From: Aliishimia sp963678085
Lineage (GTDB): Bacteria > Pseudomonadota > Alphaproteobacteria > Rhodobacterales > Rhodobacteraceae
Assembly (NCBI GenBank): GCA_963678085.1
Contig: OY782680.1
Coordinates: 3,348,001 to 3,412,000 of the forward strand
DNA length: 64,000 nt
Reading direction: 5' to 3'
Translations under genes and position numbers: made by a program
Shown here: in pieces, positions 58,017 through 64,000 of the stretch
How the letters are laid out: the number at the start of each line of letters is the position of its first letter
How positions within the stretch are numbered: the first letter of the stretch is position 1
Notes under the pieces: model-generated
Told to the model about the DNA's origin: nothing
What the model saw: the letters and a program-made list of their open reading frames with translations, nothing else
Database searches by the model: none

Positions 58017-58217
58017 TATCTACCTCTTCCTGATTTCCCGCCCCTATCAGACGGATCTGGTGGCCTGGTTAGGCCTGTCATGGTGATACTCGCAGAATTT
58101 TCTCTGTAAGTGGGTCGCATTTAGGGCTCAATTCATCCCAAAGGTCAAGGAAACAGAAAGAGAATATGAACGAAAATATCACGTTTGGTTACTTTATGGT
58201 CAACAAATCCTGATGTG

Positions 58218-58925
58218 TCATCCCGCCAAACGTGCAAACCTATCTGCGACAGAAAACGCTGTTTCCTTGGCCCGCCGCGCTCTAAGCGCCTCTTCATCCT
58301 CACCCCATTTCCGCGCTTGCCAGACCTCATCGACACAGGCCGCTTCCCAGGCTTGTGAGGCCGGCATATGGCCGGTGAGAACCGCATATCCAAGCACCCA
58401 AGAGCCCGATAGGGTGACCAATTCATGAAAAGCGGTGAGGCCAAAGGGCGTCAGACCATGCGTTAAGCGCAACATAATGCTCAGTGATTCGGCTGGTTGC
58501 GGGATAGGCATGATGCCATGTTGCGCCACAAGCCGAATGGAATGCACTTCCTCCGCCCATCCCAAAACCGGTCGCCATAGCGCCTCTTGCTCGGCCGCCA
58601 GCTCGGGCTGATTTTCCGCCCGATAACAGAGCAAATCAGATCCGCCATATTCCGCCAGCATATCTGCCACGGCGCTATGCTGCACAGACACCTTGTCGAT
58701 CGCCGAGTTTGCGAGCTTCGTCAGCGGCATGGTTTCGGGATCAACTTCGGTCTCTTGCGCACCCCATTCCTGCGCCAAGGCCTGCGCCAGTTCTTGCGTC
58801 GGTAGAATCAGTGGCGATTTGGCTGGGGTGCGCACGGGGCGATCATCTAACGCAACCTCAAACCCACCTTCGCAGGCGCGCGCACTGGCCGTTTCCCAAA
58901 ACCGCTTTGGCTTCCACTCACTCAT
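58218..58925 (-). CDS. ATP12-family F1-ATPase assembly chaperone
   Basis: 235 residues. KRFWETASARACEGGFEVALDDRPVRTPAKSPLILPTQELAQALAQEWGAQ is the diagnostic ATP12 N-terminus, and YGGSDLLCYRAENQPELAAEQEALWRPVLGWAEE the conserved middle. In mitochondria ATP12 binds the F1 alpha subunit during assembly; alphaproteobacterial homologues are thought to do the same. It follows the pseudouridine synthase gene by 12 bp on the minus strand. Confidence 0.92.
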   Translation of the reverse strand: MSEWKPKRFWETASARACEGGFEVALDDRPVRTPAKSPLILPTQELAQALAQEWGAQETEVDPETMPLTKLANSAIDKVSVQHSAVADMLAEYGGSDLLCYRAENQPELAAEQEALWRPVLGWAEEVHSIRLVAQHGIMPIPQPAESLSIMLRLTHGLTPFGLTAFHELVTLSGSWVLGYAVLTGHMPASQAWEAACVDEVWQARKWGEDEEALRARRAKETAFSVADRFARLAG

Positions 58926-58937
58926 GATTCTCTCCGA

Positions 58938-59984
58938 TTACAGCCAATCTTGCGCAAAGGGATCTTCGGGCGCTTGGTCCATCTCCCAAACGAAGGTTTT
59001 CCAAGTCTCACTCATATGGGGCGGTAGGCCCGCCATTATATGCAACCTATTGCGCGTGATAGGATGCTCTAGCGTCAGCGAGCGGGCATGCAAATGCAGC
59101 TTACGGCTCATCCCTCCGCCCAGCTGCGCGCCCCATCCATCGCCCAAATTATCTTGGCCCGAGCCGCCATATTTCCCGTCTCCAATGATCGGATGCCCAA
59201 TCTCGGCCATATGCGCACGCAGCTGATGTGTGCGCCCGGTCACAGGCTGCAGCGCCACCCAAGCGCAGCGCCGCGCGGCGGTATCAATCGTGGCATAATC
59301 GGTGATTGCGCGCTTGGCACCAGGGGTTCTGTCCACCTCTTGCGGATGGATCGCGTGCATCTTCTCGCCCTCACCACCCGCGCCATGCCCGGCGGCCTTG
59401 ACCAGCGCAAAGCGGATCTGCCCATTCTTGGGCACCGGAGCACCCGCCACAGCAGCCCAATAGATCTTGCGCGTCTCACGATGCCGAAAACTCTCGGTCA
59501 GCGCCTTGGCCACCGCCCGCGTGCGCGCCAGGATCAACACCCCAGAGGTATCCTTGTCGAGCCGATGCACAAGGCGCGGGTTCTCATCCAAGCCAAAGCG
59601 AAGCGCTTCTCCTAGACCATCCACATGCCGCTTTTGCCCAGAGCCCCCTTGCACCGCGAGCCCATGCGGTTTGTTCAGCGCCAGCACATGCTCATCGCGG
59701 TAGATCACACAAGATTGGATCATCTTGGTATCGGCGTCACTGATGCGTGGCTTGGGCGGGGCTTTTGGCGCGTCACTATCGGGCAAGGGCGGCACACGCA
59801 CCGATTGCCCATCTTCCAAACGTGTTGCAGGTTTGACCCGCCCCCCATCAACGCGGCACTCGCCCTTGCGGCACATCTTTTCAATGCGGCCCTGGCTCAG
59901 CTGCGGAAATTGCCGCTTGAGCCAACGATCCAGCCGCTGATCGCCGTCGCCTTCTGCAACCTCAATGATCTGCACACCGCTCAT
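58938..59984 (-). CDS. RluA-family 23S rRNA pseudouridine synthase
   Basis: 348 residues from the ATG at 59984, which overlaps the crcB stop (ATGA); the longer frame to 60032 runs into crcB. N-terminal S4 domain (DQRLDRWLKRQFPQLSQGRIEKMCRKGECRVDGGRV), then the catalytic motif PRLVHRLDKDTSGVLILARTRAVAKALTE with the active-site Asp, and TGRTHQLRAHMAEIGHPIIGDGKYGG. The size and S4 domain suggest RluC-type action on 23S rRNA. Confidence 0.9.
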   Translation of the reverse strand: MSGVQIIEVAEGDGDQRLDRWLKRQFPQLSQGRIEKMCRKGECRVDGGRVKPATRLEDGQSVRVPPLPDSDAPKAPPKPRISDADTKMIQSCVIYRDEHVLALNKPHGLAVQGGSGQKRHVDGLGEALRFGLDENPRLVHRLDKDTSGVLILARTRAVAKALTESFRHRETRKIYWAAVAGAPVPKNGQIRFALVKAAGHGAGGEGEKMHAIHPQEVDRTPGAKRAITDYATIDTAARRCAWVALQPVTGRTHQLRAHMAEIGHPIIGDGKYGGSGQDNLGDGWGAQLGGGMSRKLHLHARSLTLEHPITRNRLHIMAGLPPHMSETWKTFVWEMDQAPEDPFAQDWL

Positions 59985-60325
59985 GTGAATGCTCTCCCCA
60001 GGCCTACGCCAATTGCAACTGCCGCCAAACACAGAAAGACCGTGCCGCCCACATAGGCCAAAGCCCCGAAGATTTGCCCATTTTCAAAAAGCTTAAACGC
60101 ATCCAAGGAAAAGGCCGAAAAGGTCGTGAACCCGCCCAAAGCCCCGGTGAGCAGCAAGGGCTGCACCTGCACCTTACTGGCCAGCAGCACAAAAAACAGC
60201 CCCATCAACAAAGAGCCCGCGACGTTCACAAAGAGCGTGGCATAAGGAAATGCCAAGCTAATCGCGCAAAGATATCGCAAAACCGCGCCAGATGCGCCGC
60301 CAAGTGCCACATAGAGTATCGTCAT
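59981..60325 (-). CDS. crcB: fluoride ion channel CrcB/FluC
   Basis: 114 residues from the ATG at 60325 (MTILYVALGGASGAVLRYL), the usual family start; the frame remains open upstream but has no family similarity there. Four helices with FVNVAGSLLMG and GGFTTFSAFSLDAF, the pore signature with phenylalanines that line the fluoride path. It exports fluoride as a dimer. I saw no fluoride riboswitch upstream. Overlaps the pseudouridine synthase gene. Confidence 0.93.
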   Translation of the reverse strand: MTILYVALGGASGAVLRYLCAISLAFPYATLFVNVAGSLLMGLFFVLLASKVQVQPLLLTGALGGFTTFSAFSLDAFKLFENGQIFGALAYVGGTVFLCLAAVAIGVGLGRAFT

Positions 60326-60365
60326 GGCCCCGCAATCGCCCGCAGGCGGCCCCCTGTCAAGAGGA

Positions 60366-61172
60366 TCAGATATCGGAGAAATCGCCGCCCCGACCTTTAC
60401 CACCCGCAAAGCGCCCTGCGCCAGCTGTTCCCTCGCGCCGGATCGCTTCTAGCCCATGGGCAAATTCAAAGGTCAAAGCCTCGCGCACCGAGCGGCCCCG
60501 GTTTTCGATAATGGCGCGCCGATCTGCCCGAACAGCCTCTTGCGGAAAGCGCGCGATCTCATGCGCCAAAGCCTCTGCCGCAGCCCGCGCCCCGCCCTCA
60601 GGCGCAATGCGTTCACACAGACCGATGCGCAGACATTCCGTCGCCTCGACCTTGCGGCCCGTCATGGCAATCTCAAGCGCGTGGCCCTCTCCCACAAGGC
60701 GCGGTAGACGCACGGTCCCGCCATCCATCAGCGTGATGCCCCAGCGACGGCAATAAACCCCCATATAGGCAGTTTCAGCCATCACCCGTATATCACACCA
60801 AAGCGCCAGCTCCATGCCACCAGCAACCGCCGCACCCTCAATCGCACCGATCACCGGTTTGCTCAACTCCATGCGCGACGGTCCCATCGGCCCCCGCCCC
60901 ATAGGCGCTGAGCCCATCGGAATTTCCAGATCGTCAAAATATGCCTCACGCTTTTCAACGTCAGACAGGCTGGCCGCGAGCTTCAGATCCCAGCCCGCGC
61001 AGAAATTGCCCCCCTGCCCAAAGAACACGGCAACCTTTGCATCGCTCTGCTCAAATTCCAAAAACGCCTCATATAGTGCCACAGCATGGGGCGTATCCAC
61101 TGCGTTGCGTGCATCTGGGCGATTGTGAATGATGGTCCAAACATCGTCTGTTTTGTCGATTGACACGGGCAT
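60366..61172 (-). CDS. enoyl-CoA hydratase/isomerase (crotonase family)
   Basis: 268 residues from the ATG at 61172, behind GAGGAGGA. Crotonase fold: VWTIIHNRPDARNAVDTPHAVALYEAFLEFE, QGGNFCAGWDLK (oxyanion-hole loop), KPVIGAIEGAAVAGGMELALWCDIRVMAETAYMGVYCRRWGITLMDGGTVRLPRLVG (second oxyanion glycine). Substrate not fixed; the leucine cluster in this window has no methylglutaconyl-CoA hydratase, which a crotonase of this type could supply (speculative). A palindrome precedes the gene at 61226-61242. Confidence 0.9.
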   Translation of the reverse strand: MPVSIDKTDDVWTIIHNRPDARNAVDTPHAVALYEAFLEFEQSDAKVAVFFGQGGNFCAGWDLKLAASLSDVEKREAYFDDLEIPMGSAPMGRGPMGPSRMELSKPVIGAIEGAAVAGGMELALWCDIRVMAETAYMGVYCRRWGITLMDGGTVRLPRLVGEGHALEIAMTGRKVEATECLRIGLCERIAPEGGARAAAEALAHEIARFPQEAVRADRRAIIENRGRSVREALTFEFAHGLEAIRREGTAGAGRFAGGKGRGGDFSDI

Positions 61173-61225
61173 AGCTTTCCTCCTCTTTGGCCGCAAGGCA
61201 AGCAAAGGCAGGATAGGCTGTCACG

Positions 61226-61242
61226 TTTGACGCCCGGTCAAA
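61226..61242. promoter_or_regulatory. TTTGAC-N5-GTCAAA palindrome before the crotonase gene
   Basis: A perfect 6-bp inverted repeat with a five-base centre, 53 bp upstream of the crotonase ATG and in the gap to rarA. Its layout suits a TetR-like operator, but it differs from the TGAAC-N4-GTTCA pair elsewhere in the window, so a different regulator is likely. It is near the rarA stop and could alternatively be part of that gene's 3' end. Confidence 0.4.
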
Positions 61243-61259
61243 TCATAAGTGACCTTGCG

Positions 61260-62570
61260 TTAAGTTTCGCGCGCGCCGCGCAGCTTGGCAAAATAGGCGA
61301 CACGTTTGCTAAGGTCGCGCTCGAATCCGCGCTCGACCGGGGCGTAAAACGCGGGGCGCTCCATACCATCGGGAAAATAGTTCTGCCCTGAAAACCCATC
61401 TTCAGCGTCATGATCATAGGCATATCCTGCGCCGTAACCTTGATCCTTCATCAACCCTGTGGGTGCGTTCAAGATATGTTTGGGCGGGGGCGCGGAGCCC
61501 GATTGAGCGGCCATACGCATCGCCGCTTTATAGGCCACATAAGCTGCGTTGGATTTTGGAGCCAGGGCAAGGTAAATCACCGCTTGCGCCAAAGCCAGCT
61601 CCCCTTCGGGCGAGCCAAGGCGTTCATAAGTCTCCCAGCTTTGCAGGCAGACAGATTGCGCCTGCGGGTCGGCCAGGCCGATATCCTCAACCGCCATGCG
61701 CACCATGCGCCGGGCCAGATAGCGGGGATCTTCTCCGCCCTTGAGCATGCGCGCGAACCAATAAAGCGCCGCATCCGGGTCCGAGCCGCGTACCGATTTA
61801 TGCAGGGCTGAGATTAGATTGTAATGCTCATCGCCCGATTTGTCATATTTCGTGGCCCGCCGCATGAGCCGCTGCGAAAGTGCCTCTGAGCTCAGCACTT
61901 GATCCCCTTGCCAAGCCGCAATCTGTTCCACGAGATTAAGCAGCGCGCGCCCATCCCCATCGGCCATCCCAATCAGCGCTTGGCGGGCCTGCGCCTCAAG
62001 TGGCAATGCGCGGCCCAGATCATTTTCGGCGCGCTGCAAGAGCCGCTCAAGATCCTCCTCGGTGAGCCGTTCCAGCACCAAAACCTGAGCCCGGCTCAAA
62101 AGAGCGGCGTTCAGCTCAAATGAGGGGTTTTCCGTACTCGCCCCCACCAGCAAGATCGTGCCATCCTCCATATGGGGTAAAAACCCGTCTTGCTGGGCTT
62201 TGTTAAAGCGGTGGATCTCATCAACGAACAGCAATGTGCCTTTGCCGTTTTGTCGCCGCAGCTTGGCCGCTTCAAACACCTTGCGCAGCTCCGGCACGCC
62301 GGTGAAAATCGCGCTGATCTGCACAAAATGCAGGTCGGTTTCATGGGCCAAAAGCCGGGCGATGGTTGTCTTGCCCACGCCCGGCGGCCCCCAGAAAATC
62401 AAAGAGCTGAGCGCGCCAGAGGCCAGCATCACACTTAAGGGCGCCTCTAGCCCCAAAAGCCGAGGCTGGCCGATCACCTCGCCAAGCGTCTGAGGGCGCA
62501 AGCGATCTGCAAGAGGGCGCATCGGCGCATCAGCTGGCGGGCTAGGCGGGGTGTCAAAGAGATCTGCCAT
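61260..62570 (-). CDS. rarA: replication-associated recombination protein A
   Basis: 436 residues, AAA+ clamp-loader-like ATPase (MgsA/WRNIP1 family). Walker A GPPGVGKTT at 61-69, Walker B VDEIH at 116-120, sensor 1 LVGASTENPSFELNAALLSRAQVLVLERL, and the C-terminal family block KYDKSGDEHYNLISALHKSVRGSDPDAALYWFARML. It acts at stalled replication forks. The N-terminal LADRLRPQTLGEVIGQPRLLG is also typical. Confidence 0.96.
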   Translation of the reverse strand: MADLFDTPPSPPADAPMRPLADRLRPQTLGEVIGQPRLLGLEAPLSVMLASGALSSLIFWGPPGVGKTTIARLLAHETDLHFVQISAIFTGVPELRKVFEAAKLRRQNGKGTLLFVDEIHRFNKAQQDGFLPHMEDGTILLVGASTENPSFELNAALLSRAQVLVLERLTEEDLERLLQRAENDLGRALPLEAQARQALIGMADGDGRALLNLVEQIAAWQGDQVLSSEALSQRLMRRATKYDKSGDEHYNLISALHKSVRGSDPDAALYWFARMLKGGEDPRYLARRMVRMAVEDIGLADPQAQSVCLQSWETYERLGSPEGELALAQAVIYLALAPKSNAAYVAYKAAMRMAAQSGSAPPPKHILNAPTGLMKDQGYGAGYAYDHDAEDGFSGQNYFPDGMERPAFYAPVERGFERDLSKRVAYFAKLRGARET

Positions 62571-62592
62571 GGTATCGCCCAGTCCGCTCAGG

Positions 62593-63102
62593 TCAGCTTT
62601 CGCTTAGGGCGACTTTCATATCTGTAACCTGATAAATCACCTCGCCATCGGCCTCAACACGGCCATTGGCGACGCCCATCGTCAGGCGGCGGGTTTGGAT
62701 GGCCTTAGTGAAATCAACAAAATAGCGCAGCATTTTGCGATCCGGGCGCACCATTCCGGTCAGTTTGACCTCGCCCACACCAAGCGCATAGCCGCGCCCC
62801 TGCCAGCCGCGCCAACCCAGATTAAAGCCAGTAAGCTGCCAAAGACCATCCAGCCCAAGGCAGCCCGGCATGATCGGATTGCCAGGGAAATGGCAGTCGA
62901 AAAACCAAAGATCGGGGGTGATATCAAATTCGGCGATCACATGACCTTTGCCATGCTCCCCGCCGTCGCCGGAAATCTCGGTGATACGATCCATCATCAG
63001 CATGGGTGGCTCGGGCAATTGCGCATTCCCAGGCCCAAAGAGCTCACCGCGGGCACATTTCAGCAGCTCGTCTCGATTAAATGAAGATGGATATTGCGTC
63101 AT
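62593..63102 (-). CDS. fabA: 3-hydroxydecanoyl-ACP dehydratase/isomerase
   Basis: 169 residues from the ATG at 63102, behind GAGGGAAAC; the upstream extension to 63177 lacks family similarity. Active-site His71 in CHFPGNPIMPG and Asp85 in GLDGLWQ match the canonical FabA pair. It introduces the cis double bond in unsaturated fatty-acid synthesis. In many relatives fabA is followed by fabB and fabI; here rarA follows instead, 22 bp beyond the fabA stop. Confidence 0.95.
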   Translation of the reverse strand: MTQYPSSFNRDELLKCARGELFGPGNAQLPEPPMLMMDRITEISGDGGEHGKGHVIAEFDITPDLWFFDCHFPGNPIMPGCLGLDGLWQLTGFNLGWRGWQGRGYALGVGEVKLTGMVRPDRKMLRYFVDFTKAIQTRRLTMGVANGRVEADGEVIYQVTDMKVALSES

Positions 63103-63228
63103 GTTTCCCTCGCTCTTGGTCAGTAGTGCCCGCGCCTCCCTATCACTGTGATCTGTAGCTGCCAAGCGATCTGGCAAGTGGGGAGCTACCAGTGCACAGA
63201 GATTTCACATCGCACGCCATTATTGTGA

Positions 63229-64000
63229 TCAAAGTGTTGAAAGAAGCGCCTCAATCTCGGCGCGCGTCGGCATGGAGGGCGCGGTTCCGGGGCGGGTCAC
63301 GGAAATACCTGCCGCTGCGCAGCCAAAACCGGTGGCGGCAAGAGGATCCAGCCCGCGCGCTAAGGCAGCGGCGAAACTGCCATTGAACGCATCCCCGGCC
63401 CCTGTGGTTTCAACGACCTCTCCCGCCACAACCGCAGGCACATGCCGCGCCTCTTTGCCATCAAAAAGCAACGCCCCTTGCGCCCCAAGCGTGATAATTG
63501 CGCCTTTGGCCCCGAGGTCGCAGAACCTCTCAGCGGCTTGTGTGGCCGAAGGAATGTCCACCACCTTGATCCCGGTAAGCTGTTCGGCCTCTGTCTCATT
63601 CGGCGTCACGTAATCGCATAAAGGGTAGATCTCTTGAGGCAAAGCACGGGCGGGAGCTGGGTTGAGGATTGTGGTCACGCCAGCGGCTTTCGCAATTTCC
63701 AGAGCGGCAATCGCCGCCTTAAGCGGTTGTTCGAGCTGGGTGATGAACACATCCGAGTGCTCGATTTCAACTCGCTGCGACTCAACGTCCGCAACAGATA
63801 TCTCACCAGCAGCACCCGGATAGATGATGATCGCGTTATCGCCAGAGCCGTTCTCCACATAGATATGCGCCGCTCCGGTTGGTGTCGCGCCGCGCATAAC
63901 CGCCCCGCGCACACCGGCCTCGGCCCAAATCTCATCGGCCATATCGGCAAACATATCGCGCCCCAGCCGGGTGATTATCACAGTCTCGGCCCCGGCCCGC
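63229..64000 (-). CDS. PfkB-family sugar kinase (ribokinase-like), N-terminus beyond the window
   Basis: The frame is open from 64000 down to a stop at 63229; upstream codons read RAGAETVIITRLGRDMFAD in frame, so the start lies outside the window. It contains the PfkB substrate and ATP-binding signatures PNETEAEQLTGI and the catalytic VETTGAGDAFNGSFAAALARG, plus GAAHIYVENGSGDNAIIIYPGAAG, as in ribokinases. It phosphorylates a pentose or related sugar; exact substrate unknown. Confidence 0.88.
   Translation of the reverse strand, partial: RAGAETVIITRLGRDMFADMADEIWAEAGVRGAVMRGATPTGAAHIYVENGSGDNAIIIYPGAAGEISVADVESQRVEIEHSDVFITQLEQPLKAAIAALEIAKAAGVTTILNPAPARALPQEIYPLCDYVTPNETEAEQLTGIKVVDIPSATQAAERFCDLGAKGAIITLGAQGALLFDGKEARHVPAVVAGEVVETTGAGDAFNGSFAAALARGLDPLAATGFGCAAAGISVTRPGTAPSMPTRAEIEALLSTL

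Noticed and set aside
60326..60366. Fluoride riboswitch before crcB
   Set aside because: The gap to the upstream gene is only about 40 bp and has no recognisable riboswitch core.

Overview
The window is chromosomal DNA from an alphaproteobacterium, most likely a marine Rhodobacteraceae (roseobacter-group) species. The evidence is the family-typical gene neighbourhoods (murA with a DUF2948 gene and hisD, crcB with an RluA-type gene and an ATP12 gene, aapJQMP/bztABCD, a betaine-type ABC transporter with an MttB-like methyltransferase), the moderately GC-rich DNA, a VPLPxG-type C-terminal sorting signal, and a hairpin-plus-core intergenic repeat of a kind I recall from this family. No rRNA, CRISPR array, prophage or intact insertion sequence was seen. 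One tRNA (Thr, GGT) is present.

Layout. 1-7.4 kb, minus strand: an acyl-CoA synthetase / branched-chain amino-acid ABC transporter operon (AMP-binding ligase, livG-like ATPase, livH) in which five exported cysteine-patterned proteins are interleaved with overlapping or nearly touching reading frames. 7.5-9.7 kb: a formylglycine-generating enzyme and a pentapeptide-repeat membrane protein, convergent and overlapping. 9.7-15.7 kb: flagellar genes, fliI on the minus strand diverging from flgB-flgC-fliE-fliQ-flgF-flgG-flgA-flgH-fliL. 15.7-21.6 kb: LysR regulator/EamA pair, tRNA-Thr, then murA, a DUF2948 gene, a VPLPGG-anchored protein and hisD. 22.1-28.5 kb: betaine-type ABC transporter (binding protein, ATPase, fused permease), EamA exporter and MttB-family methyltransferase. 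28.6-38.8 kb, minus strand: leucine degradation (ivd, mccB, mccA, a GST-like gene, hmgL), containing four LprI-like six-cysteine exported paralogues, a zinc-ribbon membrane protein and one inverted hypothetical gene. 39.5-42.3 kb: dimethylglycine/sarcosine-dehydrogenase-like flavoprotein with a rhodanese. 43-50 kb: CheB-CheR-PAS fusion, DUF2161 nuclease-like gene, PhoX-like phosphatase, TraB/GumN protein. 50.1-52.2 kb: CIRCE-groES-groEL. 52.7-58 kb: methyltransferase and the aap/bzt amino-acid transporter. 58.2-64 kb: ATP12, RluA-type pseudouridine synthase, crcB, crotonase, rarA, fabA and the 3' part of a PfkB sugar kinase.

The most unusual signal is a parallel between the two branched-chain amino-acid loci. 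Each carries its own tandem array of small exported proteins with a rigid cysteine spacing (a four-Cys family in the liv operon, a six-Cys LprI-like family in the ivd segment), mostly coupled by short overlaps. Both loci are preceded by the same palindrome, TGAAC-N4-GTTCA. One array member (1207-1812) is a visible gene fusion: its export signal is built from a shortened duplicate of the start of livH, the gene directly downstream. All functional readings of these arrays are inference; the cysteine registers, overlaps, palindromes and duplication are visible in the sequence.
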